Part shown: piece after piece, positions 43,413 through 50,308 of the stretch
Position numbering within the stretch: the first letter of the stretch is position 1
Layout of the letters: each line of letters begins with the position of its first letter
NCBI GenBank assembly: GCA_035502855.1
Contig: DATJTX010000024.1
Span: 1-64,000 of the forward strand
Source: Candidatus Baltobacteraceae bacterium
GTDB lineage: Bacteria; Vulcanimicrobiota; Vulcanimicrobiia; Vulcanimicrobiales; Vulcanimicrobiaceae
DNA: 64,000 nucleotides
Direction: 5' to 3'
Position numbers and translations under genes: made by a program
The notes under the pieces: generated by a model
The model's input: only the letters and a program-made list of their open reading frames with translations
Told to the model about the DNA's origin: nothing
Database searches by the model: none

Positions 43413-44699
43413 ATGTCGAGTCTCAAACTCCGCTCGCGCAGCTTTGAACCCGGTCCCTTACGCGGCACGATTTCCGTTCCCGGCGATAAGTCGGTTTCGC
43501 ATCGCGCGCTGATGCTCGCCGCCGCCGCGGCGCAGCCGGTGGAGATTCGCCGGCTCAATCCCGGCCGCGACGTCCGTGCGACGATGGAGGCGCTCATCGC
43601 GCTCGGTGCACGGGTCGAACATGCCACCGACGCCGTCACGATCGGTGCACGAAGTTTGCACGAACCAATGGGACCGCTCGATTGCATGAACTCCGGGTCG
43701 ACCGCGCGCATGATGCTCGGCGTATGCGCGGGCGCCGACGTCCCCGCGACCTTCGACGGCGACGAATCGCTGCGGCGCCGTCCGATGGAACCGGTTGCCG
43801 CGCAGCTGCGTGCCTTCGGTGCCAAGATCGAGACGACCGGCGGAAAGCTTCCGGTCCGGTTCGAGGGCACTCCACGGATCGAAACGCAGCGTTTCATTCT
43901 GCTCTCTCCCTCGGCGCAGGTGAAGTCGGCGCTGCTGCTCGCGGGCCTCTTTTCAAAAACACCGGTCACGATTTTCGAGGACCGCGGCTCGCGCGATCAC
44001 ACCGAGCGGCTGCTCACGTATCTCGGCGCCGACGTCACCTGGGATGGAAAGACGATCGAGCTGCGCAGCGGGATTACACAAGCGAACCCGATCGCCGTGT
44101 GCGGCGATTTCTCCGCTGCCGCGTTCTTCATCGTTGCCGCAACCGTCGCTCCCGGCAGCGAGCTCACCATCACCGACGTCGGCGTCAATCCGACACGCAC
44201 CGGGTTGCTCGATGCATTGCTCGCGATGGGCGCGGCGATCGAACTGCGCAATCCGCGCGAGCAATCCGGCGAACCCGTAGCCGATCTGTTCGTACACCAC
44301 GCGCCTTTGCACGGAACGACGATCGGCCCCGACGTCGCGTTGCGCGCGATCGACGAAATCCCGGTGCTCGCCGTCGCTGCCGCCTTCGCGCAGGGCGAAA
44401 CGAAGATCACGGGCGTGCGTGAACTGCGCACGAAGGAATCGGACCGCCTCGCGGCCATCGAACGGCTGCTGAGCGCGGTCGAGATCGCGGTCGAGGTTGC
44501 AACCAACGGCCTCGTGATCCGCGGCGCGCGACCGCGCGCGACCGGCGCGGACATCGACACGCACGACGATCACCGCATCGCGATGGCCGCCGCGACGCTG
44601 GCGACGGGCGCAGGACCGCTGCGAATCGACAGCGATGCTAGTATCGACGTGAGTTTCCCGTCCTTTCTCGAAACGCTGGGGAGCGTTCAACGCACGTGA
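43413..44699 (+). CDS. aroA: 3-phosphoshikimate 1-carboxyvinyltransferase (EPSP synthase)
   Basis: 428 residues, full length. Conserved ISVPGDKSVSHRALML near the N-terminus, MNSGSTARMMLG, SAQVKSALLLAGL, DEIPVLAVAAAFA and RTKESDRLAAIE, then HDDHRIAMA near the C-terminus, cover the shikimate-3-phosphate and PEP sites. Sixth step of the shikimate pathway. No other aro genes are nearby; its stop overlaps the GTG of the methyltransferase gene. Confidence 0.95.
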   Translation: MSSLKLRSRSFEPGPLRGTISVPGDKSVSHRALMLAAAAAQPVEIRRLNPGRDVRATMEALIALGARVEHATDAVTIGARSLHEPMGPLDCMNSGSTARMMLGVCAGADVPATFDGDESLRRRPMEPVAAQLRAFGAKIETTGGKLPVRFEGTPRIETQRFILLSPSAQVKSALLLAGLFSKTPVTIFEDRGSRDHTERLLTYLGADVTWDGKTIELRSGITQANPIAVCGDFSAAAFFIVAATVAPGSELTITDVGVNPTRTGLLDALLAMGAAIELRNPREQSGEPVADLFVHHAPLHGTTIGPDVALRAIDEIPVLAVAAAFAQGETKITGVRELRTKESDRLAAIERLLSAVEIAVEVATNGLVIRGARPRATGADIDTHDDHRIAMAAATLATGAGPLRIDSDASIDVSFPSFLETLGSVQRT

Positions 44700-45874
44700 A
44701 CGAACAGCCGGTCTACACGGTGGACGAATTTGCGTCCGAAGCGCACTATTTGGAGACCTTGATCTGGGAAGCGATCGTCGTGCTTCCCGAAGCCAAGGTG
44801 CTCATGTGCGGATACGGTCCCGACGGATCGCAGGTGCAGCGGGCGATCGACTGCGGCGCGAAGGTCACCGTCATCGAGCATCGCAGCGAACCGATCAACG
44901 CCTTCTCCAAGCTCGACGCGCGCTTGTTGCGCGGAAGCACCTCGGTTATTCCGGCCAAGGACAACAGCTTCGATCTTGCGATCGCGCACCATTATCTGCA
45001 CGAGATCGATCCCTTCTTCCATTCGCAGGTGCTCTCGGAGTTGGCGCGCGTCGCGCGGCGGGTGGCGGTGATCGAGCCGGCGCCGCCGGCGGATCCACTC
45101 GGCAAGCGCATCGCGTTGCTCTATTCACAAGCCAAACGCGAGCTGGGACAATTCGAATACTATCAGCCGCTCGAGTATTGGAAGAAATTGCTGCACGGCG
45201 TGAAGGCCGACGTTTCGCAGCACGTATTCGCTTTCAGTAAGGTACCGCCGCGGCACTATCTGATCGACACGATTCAACTCTTACTCGACACGATCGAAGT
45301 GGAAGACGCGCCGCGCGAGTACATGGACGAGCTGCGTCAAATCGCGCGGCGTTCGGACGCGCAGTTGCTGCCGCCGCCGCGATACGTGCTGGTCGGTGCT
45401 GCCGCGGGCGACTTGCTCGTGCCCAGTTTCACCCCGCGTCTTCCCTCGCGCCCGCCGCTTCCAGCCCCCGCACCGGCGGCTGCGCCGGCGAGCGCCCAGC
45501 CCGCGCCGCGCCGCCGCCGCGGACGGCCGGCCGAAGTGAGCGCGCAGAGCGGATACGAGCTGCCGCCGGTCGAGGCCGCGCCGCGCCTCGTCACCCCGCC
45601 CGATACGATCGAGCCCGAGCCGGCCGTTGCCCAGGCCCCGCCGCCGCCACCACCGGCGCCGCCGAAGCCGAAACCCGCACCCGCGCCGTTCGGCGCTCCG
45701 GCTCCGCCGGCACCGGGCGCGCCGGGTCCGGGTGCACCCTTTGGGATGCCCTTTGCCACGCCTCCGGGCGCGCCGCCCGAACCGCCGGGCTTCGGCTTTT
45801 CCAGCGGTACGCCGCCCGCGCAGGGTTGGGAGTGGGAACCGCCCGAAGGCGATGAACCGCCGCCGCTGCCTTAG
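44696..45874 (+). CDS. SAM-dependent methyltransferase with long proline-rich C-terminal tail
   Basis: 392 residues from a GTG overlapping the aroA stop. The first ~200 residues form a class I methyltransferase (VLMCGYGPDGSQVQRAI, a V-x-VIEHRS strand end, FDLAIAHHYLHEID). After ~245 the chain is Pro/Ala-rich and low in complexity (PPPPPPAPPKPKPAPAP), ending in acidic EWEPPEGDEPPPLP. The glycine motif is GYGPDG rather than GxGxG. Substrate unknown. The tail might bind SH3- or GYF-like partners or the cell wall, but this is speculative. Confidence 0.75.
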   Translation: MNEQPVYTVDEFASEAHYLETLIWEAIVVLPEAKVLMCGYGPDGSQVQRAIDCGAKVTVIEHRSEPINAFSKLDARLLRGSTSVIPAKDNSFDLAIAHHYLHEIDPFFHSQVLSELARVARRVAVIEPAPPADPLGKRIALLYSQAKRELGQFEYYQPLEYWKKLLHGVKADVSQHVFAFSKVPPRHYLIDTIQLLLDTIEVEDAPREYMDELRQIARRSDAQLLPPPRYVLVGAAAGDLLVPSFTPRLPSRPPLPAPAPAAAPASAQPAPRRRRGRPAEVSAQSGYELPPVEAAPRLVTPPDTIEPEPAVAQAPPPPPPAPPKPKPAPAPFGAPAPPAPGAPGPGAPFGMPFATPPGAPPEPPGFGFSSGTPPAQGWEWEPPEGDEPPPLP

Positions 45875-45895
45875 AGGGTTCGGCCCCTCGTGCGG

Positions 45896-46204
45896 CTAGG
45901 CAGCCGGGTCGGACGTGCTGGTCTTGGACTCGCTCGAGGTGCTTGCCGAGCCTGTGCCGGCCGCGCTCTGCGATGACGACGTCGAGTCGGTCTTCGAATC
46001 CGTCTTGGACTCGGGCTTCGAACCGGACGGCCGCGAGTCGGTCTTATAAAAACCCGACCCCTTGAAAACGATCGGCGCCGGATTAAAAACGCGCGTCAGC
46101 GCGCCGCCGCAATGCGGGCACGGCTCGCGATTCGTCTCGTTGAACCCATGACGAATTTCGGTCAGCTTGCCGCAAGCGGCGCAGCGGTAGTCGTAGAGCG
46201 GCAT
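45896..46204 (-). CDS. FmdB family zinc-ribbon protein
   Basis: 102 residues. MPLYDYRCAACGKLTEIRH and CPHCGGALTRVFNPAP give the CxxC...CxxC zinc ribbon of the FmdB family. The rest is a long Ser/Thr/Lys-rich disordered tail. A strong promoter (TTGACC, 17 bases, TATAAA) ends only nine bases before the ATG, implying a leaderless mRNA, and no Shine-Dalgarno is present. Probable small regulatory or accessory protein. Confidence 0.88.
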   Translation of the reverse strand: MPLYDYRCAACGKLTEIRHGFNETNREPCPHCGGALTRVFNPAPIVFKGSGFYKTDSRPSGSKPESKTDSKTDSTSSSQSAAGTGSASTSSESKTSTSDPAA

Positions 46205-46213
46205 ACGCGTTCT

Positions 46214-46242
46214 TTTATACCAAGCTTGGCACTCTTGGTCAA
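46214..46242 (-). promoter_or_regulatory. sigma70 promoter of the FmdB gene
   Basis: Minus strand: -35 TTGACC (46237-46242), 17-base spacer, -10 TATAAA (46214-46219). Transcription should start about 2-4 bases before the ATG. Confidence 0.72.
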
Positions 46243-46248
46243 TGACTG

Positions 46249-46728
46249 CTAGCGCTCATACTCCGCCAACCCCTTGAACTGCAGCAGCGCGTCGCCGAGC
46301 CAGCGCTCGAACCGCCGCCCGCGTCTCCAGGCGTCCAGCAGCGCGCCGAGCCGCCCCCCGTACGCGGGGTAGCTGAACTTGACGCGAAGCTTCGCTCGCG
46401 AGGTCTTGCGCTCGATCCGAAAATCGAGCGTCCGGCGCACGGAGTACGCACCGACCAGGGAGAGATGGAAGTTCGTGATGAGCTGGTCGACTTCGTAGAG
46501 CTGCTCGGCGTACCCCGGCAGACTCGAACGTACGATCACTTCGCTTCCCACCTGCAGCGGAGATGCCGGATCCGCCAGGGAGGCGCTGCGCAAGAAGGGG
46601 AGCCACACGGGCCACTTTTCAACGGAACAGAGCAGCGCGAACGCCTCTTCGACGGGTGATTCGATATCGAGACTCGCGCTGTACGACCGCAGCCCGGGGC
46701 GGGCAAGGGCATCGGCCATGATCGCCAT
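46249..46728 (-). CDS. SRPBCC (START-like) family protein
   Basis: 159 residues. SASLDIESPVEEAFALLCS then EKWPVWLPFLRSASL is the N-terminal pattern of polyketide-cyclase/START-like domains. TLDFRIERKTSRAKLRVKF gives the central strands and a long C-terminal helix (WLGDALLQFKGLAEYE) closes the cavity. Members bind hydrophobic ligands; ligand unknown. An alternative ATG at 46719 exists. Confidence 0.8.
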   Translation of the reverse strand: MAIMADALARPGLRSYSASLDIESPVEEAFALLCSVEKWPVWLPFLRSASLADPASPLQVGSEVIVRSSLPGYAEQLYEVDQLITNFHLSLVGAYSVRRTLDFRIERKTSRAKLRVKFSYPAYGGRLGALLDAWRRGRRFERWLGDALLQFKGLAEYER

Positions 46729-46769
46729 GGGCAGATTTCTTCTCAGGCCCTATCTATAGTGCCTGCCGG

Positions 46770-47951
46770 TCAAGCAACCCCCAAGATATCGCCCGCTCCT
46801 CCGGCAACCGCAAAGGCGACCAGGGTCTGCACCCCGACCGGCAACGCGTCTTCGTCGAGCCGGAACTGCGCCCCATGCGCGGGGTGAACCGCGCCCGCCG
46901 CCTCGCCGGCGATCCCGAGGCGCACCTGCACGCCCGGCACGCGCTGCGCAAAGTAGGCGAAGTCTTCGGCGCCCATCGTCGGAACGTAACGCTCCACCGG
47001 AAGCGTCGTATTCGCGCGCAGGTAGCGCACGAACTTTTCGCTGAGTTCGACGTTATTGACGACCGGCGGATAACCGTGCACGATCCGAACCTCCGCGCTC
47101 GCGCCGTATGCCGCTGCCGCATGATCGATGATGCGGCGCAGACGCGCTTCCAAGCCATCGCGCACCTGTGGATCGTGTGCGCGCAGCGTGCCCGACATCC
47201 GCACTTCATCGGCGATGACGTTGTTGCGGTAGCCGCCGGCGATCGTGCCGATCGTGACCACGACCGCTTTGAGCGGATCGATCTCGCGCGCGACGATGTT
47301 TTGCAGCGCAAGCACCACCGCGCTCGCCGCAACGATCGCGTCGATCGAGGTATGCGGATACCCGCCGTGTCCGCCTTTGCCGCGTACCGTGATGTGCAGC
47401 TCGTCGGCCGATGCGTTGACCGGACCCGGTGTGATGCTGATCGTGCCGGCGGGAAGGCGCATGTCGACGTGCTGCATCATCACCGCCTCGACTTTCGGAT
47501 CGTCGAGCGCGCCGGCTTCGATCATCGGCAGCGCACCGCCCGGCCCTTCTTCGGCCGGCTGAAAGAGCAATACGATCGTTCCGTGCAGTCGCTCGCGCAT
47601 GGTCTGCAGTTCGCGCGCGGCGCCGAGCAGCATCGCAGTGTGCGCGTCGTGACCGCAAGCGTGCATCTTCCCAGCGCTTTCCGAGGAAAACGGAAGACCC
47701 GTCCGTTCGGTGATCGGCAGCGCGTCCATGTCTGCCCGCAAACCGACGACGTGACCGGGAAGCGCGCCCCGCACGACGCCCACCACGCCCGTCAGCGCGA
47801 TGCGCCGATGTTCGATGCCGAGCGCATCGAGCTCGCGCTCGATCAAGGCCTGAGTCTGGTGCTCTTCGAAGCCGAGTTCGGGATGGCGGTGAATGGTGCG
47901 GCGCAGTTCGACCACGCGCTCGATCGTCGGTGCGGATGGTTCTTCGATCAC
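46770..47951 (-). CDS. M20 family amidohydrolase (hippurate hydrolase / N-acyl-amino-acid deacetylase type)
   Basis: 393 residues. RRTIHRHPELGFEEHQT, LRADMDALPITE, then the metal motif GKMHACGHDAHTAMLLGAA and PAEEGPGGALPMIE are diagnostic of the M20D subgroup. The dimerisation domain begins at HITVRGKGGHGGYPH and the late metal ligand is in TMGAEDFAYFA. It removes acyl groups from amino acids or related amides. Monocistronic; divergent from the gene at 48005. Confidence 0.92.
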   Translation of the reverse strand: MIEEPSAPTIERVVELRRTIHRHPELGFEEHQTQALIERELDALGIEHRRIALTGVVGVVRGALPGHVVGLRADMDALPITERTGLPFSSESAGKMHACGHDAHTAMLLGAARELQTMRERLHGTIVLLFQPAEEGPGGALPMIEAGALDDPKVEAVMMQHVDMRLPAGTISITPGPVNASADELHITVRGKGGHGGYPHTSIDAIVAASAVVLALQNIVAREIDPLKAVVVTIGTIAGGYRNNVIADEVRMSGTLRAHDPQVRDGLEARLRRIIDHAAAAYGASAEVRIVHGYPPVVNNVELSEKFVRYLRANTTLPVERYVPTMGAEDFAYFAQRVPGVQVRLGIAGEAAGAVHPAHGAQFRLDEDALPVGVQTLVAFAVAGGAGDILGVA

Positions 47952-48004
47952 CTCGGCCTCTGCGGCAGCAGTACGCCCGTTCCCTGCGGGCGAAAGCGCC
48001 CGGT

Positions 48005-48754
48005 ATGATCGGAGCCGATGCCGCGCTCGCCGCGCTGATCGACCGCGCGGCGAACACCTATCTCACCGCCGCGCCCGCGTATATCACGTTTCGCGAGAGC
48101 ACCCACGTCGAAGGCGCCGACCGCAGCGAGGACATCAATCGCTACGTCGCCGTGCGCGTGGCCGATGACTATGCGGTGATGCAGGATCTTCCGAACGGCG
48201 CGGTACGCACCGGCGATGCGTTCCCGGTGATCCCGTTCTTCGATCCGTTCTCGTCGTTTCAGTTCAGCTACTTCGCGAATCTGAAGAAAATCGAGATCTC
48301 CTTCTCCCCCGGACAGCCGTTTCAACTTCAAGAACCGGCGCCGGATCCCAGCGTCGACGCGGTCGTTCCGTATTTTTCCGAGTGGGCGCCGCGCTACGCG
48401 CCGGACTCAACCGCCGAGGCGCTGCATCTCCTGATCGACCCGACGCCGCGCACCGGAAACAACACATTCTACCCGTCGGAAGTGATCGAGGATCCGGCAA
48501 CGCAGTTGCCTTCGCACGTGACGCTGCAAGACAACGGCAGCGATATGGTGATCGGGCTGGACTACTCGATGGTCGACGGCTACTGGGTGATCACGCGCGG
48601 AACCTGGAGCGCCACGCAGCACGTCGCGATCATCGGCGCGTTCAAAGTCGCGGCGGTCACGACGTTCAGTGATTTCACCTTTCCTGCGACCGCTCCCGAT
48701 CCGCGCCTCGCCGGCACGCCGCGCCCAAGCCCCAGCCCCAGCCCCAGTCCATAG
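48005..48754 (+). CDS. LolA-like domain protein of unknown function with Pro/Ser tail
   Basis: 249 residues from the ATG at 48005, chosen because upstream starts lie inside the divergent M20 gene. Strand-rich sequence (TYLTAAPAYITFRESTHVEG, LLIDPTPRTGNNTFY, SDFTFPATAPDP) resembles the secreted proteins at 1762 and 20383. It ends PRPSPSPSPSP. No signal peptide is visible, which is odd if it is exported; the real start may differ. Function unknown. Confidence 0.6.
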   Translation: MIGADAALAALIDRAANTYLTAAPAYITFRESTHVEGADRSEDINRYVAVRVADDYAVMQDLPNGAVRTGDAFPVIPFFDPFSSFQFSYFANLKKIEISFSPGQPFQLQEPAPDPSVDAVVPYFSEWAPRYAPDSTAEALHLLIDPTPRTGNNTFYPSEVIEDPATQLPSHVTLQDNGSDMVIGLDYSMVDGYWVITRGTWSATQHVAIIGAFKVAAVTTFSDFTFPATAPDPRLAGTPRPSPSPSPSP

Positions 48755-48759
48755 CTTTT

Positions 48760-48830
48760 GTCATCCTGAGCCCTTCGACTCGCTGCGCTCGCTCAGGACG
48801 AGCTCCGCGGAGCGCCGTAGTCGAAGGACG
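48760..48830. repeat. dispersed palindromic repeat, copy 5 (longest)
   Basis: GTCATCCTGAGC ... GTAGTCGAAGGACG with two inner palindromic arms (GACTCGCTGCGCTCGCTC; GAGCTCCGCGGAGC). The most complete copy in the window. Lies between a protein gene and the tRNA-Ser terminator. Confidence 0.75.
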
Positions 48831-48833
48831 AGA

Positions 48834-48868
48834 AACAAAGAAGCCGCGCACATTGCTCGGCTTCTTCG
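48834..48868 (-). terminator. intrinsic terminator after tRNA-Ser(CGA)
   Basis: On the minus strand, AAGAAGCCG pairs with CGGCTTCTT and is followed by TGTTT, just after the tRNA 3' end. Confidence 0.8.
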
Positions 48869-48872
48869 TTTA

Positions 48873-48963
48873 TGGCGGAGAGGGTGAGATTCGAACTCAC
48901 GGTACCCTCATCAGGTACGCCCGCTTTCGAGGCGGGTGCCTTCAACCACTCGACCACCTCTCC
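48873..48963 (-). tRNA. tRNA-Ser (CGA)
   Basis: 91 bases including encoded CCA. Acceptor GGAGAGG/CCTCTCC, long variable arm, anticodon stem CCCGC/GCGGG with loop CTCGAAA giving CGA, discriminator G as usual for serine. Confidence 0.96.
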
Positions 48964-49016
48964 GAATGGATTTTGCCACCTATGGTGGCACCGGGCATCC
49001 TGCCCTAAATCCACAT

Positions 49017-49116
49017 GCATCACCCTCCGGGTGATGCGGCTCTTGCATCACCATCCAGGTGATGCCCTCATCACCTTCCGGGTGATGCGGCTTCTGCATC
49101 GCCCTCCGGGTGATGC
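49017..49116. repeat. array of four 21-base hairpin units
   Basis: Units at 49017-49037, 49045-49065, 49068-49088 and 49096-49116 follow GCATCACC-CTCCG-GGTGATGC. Stems are 7-9 bp with few or compensated changes. The array fills much of the gap between tRNA-Ser and tadA; no gene lies in it. A further hairpin (TGCCACCTATGGTGGCA, 48974-48990) precedes it. Confidence 0.85.
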
Positions 49117-49152
49117 GGTTTTGCCGCTTGGCGACACCGTATCTACACGCGA

Positions 49153-49632
49153 TTAGGCGTCGATACCTTCCCGCTCGTGCGGAAGGCGCTTGCGACGGAA
49201 GAACCGCCGCAGTTGTTCGGCCGCTTCTTCTTCCAAGACACCCGACGTGACTTCGAGCCGGTGATTCGTTTTCCACGATTGCAGCACGTCGAACGCGCTG
49301 CCGTCGGCCCCGCCCTTCGGATCGCGCGCCGCATAGACGATGCGCTTCAACCGCGCCGCGATGATCGCGCCGGCGCACATCACGCAAGGTTCCTTGGTGA
49401 CGTAGAGCGTCGCCTCGTGCAAGCGCCACGCGCCCAGACGGCGCGAGGCTTCGCGGATCAGCAGCATCTCGGCATGCGCCGTCGGATCGGGCCGCGCTTC
49501 TTTCTCGTTCTTCGCTTCGAGAATCAACTCGCCGCTGACGAGCACCGCGCCGACCGGAACGTCGCCGTCGTCAGCCGCGTTTTCAGCCAGTTCGATCGCT
49601 CGCCGAATATACTTCTCGTCCTCCGTCATCAT
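49153..49632 (-). CDS. tadA: tRNA adenosine(34) deaminase
   Basis: 159 residues. Zinc deaminase motifs PTAHAEMLLIREA (HAE) and TKEPCVMCAGAII (PCxxC), with N-terminal MRRAIELAENA-like helix (EKYIRRAIELAENAADDGD) and VPVGAVLV. TadA converts A34 of tRNA-Arg(ACG) to inosine; a tRNA-Arg(ACG) lies 2.5 kb away. Second Met at 49629 is an alternative start. Confidence 0.95.
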   Translation of the reverse strand: MMTEDEKYIRRAIELAENAADDGDVPVGAVLVSGELILEAKNEKEARPDPTAHAEMLLIREASRRLGAWRLHEATLYVTKEPCVMCAGAIIAARLKRIVYAARDPKGGADGSAFDVLQSWKTNHRLEVTSGVLEEEAAEQLRRFFRRKRLPHEREGIDA

Positions 49633-49653
49633 CTACACACCCGGCAAAAGAAT

Positions 49654-49727
<74 letters not shown>

Positions 49728-49730
49728 ACG

Positions 49731-49964
49731 CTATTCCGGCGTCGTTCCCGTTCCGGCACTGGGGATGTGCTTGAACAGGTCCAATTTGTGATCGACCAGC
49801 GTACGGTAGAACTTGCGCACGCAGTCGGGATGGCCGAAGAAATACGTCCGCGCGTAGGCGAGGTCGTCGCCCGAGCTGTCGGGCACGTAGTGCGAGATCT
49901 CGATCTCTTCCATCTGATTGCGATCGACCGGGTGGGGGCAGAAATCGCACGGGATCGTGGACAT
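49731..49964 (-). CDS. small Cys-containing protein, unknown
   Basis: 77 residues. MSTIPCDFCPHPVDRNQM carries a CxxCxH motif, and HPDCVRKFYRT supplies another His/Cys, so a small zinc site is plausible. The acidic middle (DSSGDDLAYARTYFF) and helical C-terminus suggest a folded domain. It lies between two tRNA genes on the same strand. No family recognised. Confidence 0.62.
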   Translation of the reverse strand: MSTIPCDFCPHPVDRNQMEEIEISHYVPDSSGDDLAYARTYFFGHPDCVRKFYRTLVDHKLDLFKHIPSAGTGTTPE

Positions 49965-50080
49965 GGTTCCTAACTTTACCTCTGGATAGGGGAACGGCCG
50001 CCGAGACGGCGGCCCTCCGCTTGGCCCCGGGAACCGGGACCTGCTGCAATCCTAGCGCAGCCCCCCAATTCCCTGCGCGA

Positions 50081-50108
50081 AGAACCCCCGCACAACGTTG
50101 CGGGGGTT
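50081..50108 (-). terminator. stem-loop terminator after tRNA-Met
   Basis: Perfect 10-bp stem AACCCCCGCA / TGCGGGGGTT with a six-base loop, just beyond the tRNA 3' end on the minus strand. Only a short U-rich run (TTCTT) follows. Confidence 0.65.
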
Positions 50109-50114
50109 CCGAAG

Positions 50115-50189
50115 TGGTGACTCGGGGGTGATTTGAACACCCGACCAAGGGCTTATGAGTCCCCTGCTCTACCGCTGAGCTACCGAGCC
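50115..50189 (-). tRNA. tRNA-Met (CAU)
   Basis: 75 bases with encoded CCA. Acceptor GGCTCGG/CCGAGTC, discriminator A. Anticodon loop CTCATAA gives CAT. The anticodon stem GGGGA/GCCCT has an A-G mismatch at 31:39 where an A-U pair is usual. An Ile2-type (lysidine) identity cannot be excluded by eye, but the sequence is closest to elongator tRNA-Met. Confidence 0.88.
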
Positions 50190-50219
50190 ACATCGGCCGA
50201 AGGCGGTTTTCGACAACTG

Positions 50220-50248
50220 ACTTTACCAGAACCCGCTATAGGTAACAA
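50220..50248 (-). promoter_or_regulatory. sigma70 promoter of tRNA-Met
   Basis: Minus strand: -35 TTGTTA (50243-50248), 17-base spacer, -10 TAAAGT (50220-50225) with an upstream TG. It lies 31 bases before the tRNA 5' end. Confidence 0.6.
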
Positions 50249-50308
50249 GTCCGAAGGGAGGCCTGCTTCCCCCGCTTAAGTCGCCGCCATTCCGACGAGG
50301 GGGACGCT

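Noticed and set aside
49017-49116. Possible CRISPR array
   Set aside because: The units are self-complementary, spacers are 2-7 bases and no cas genes are present.
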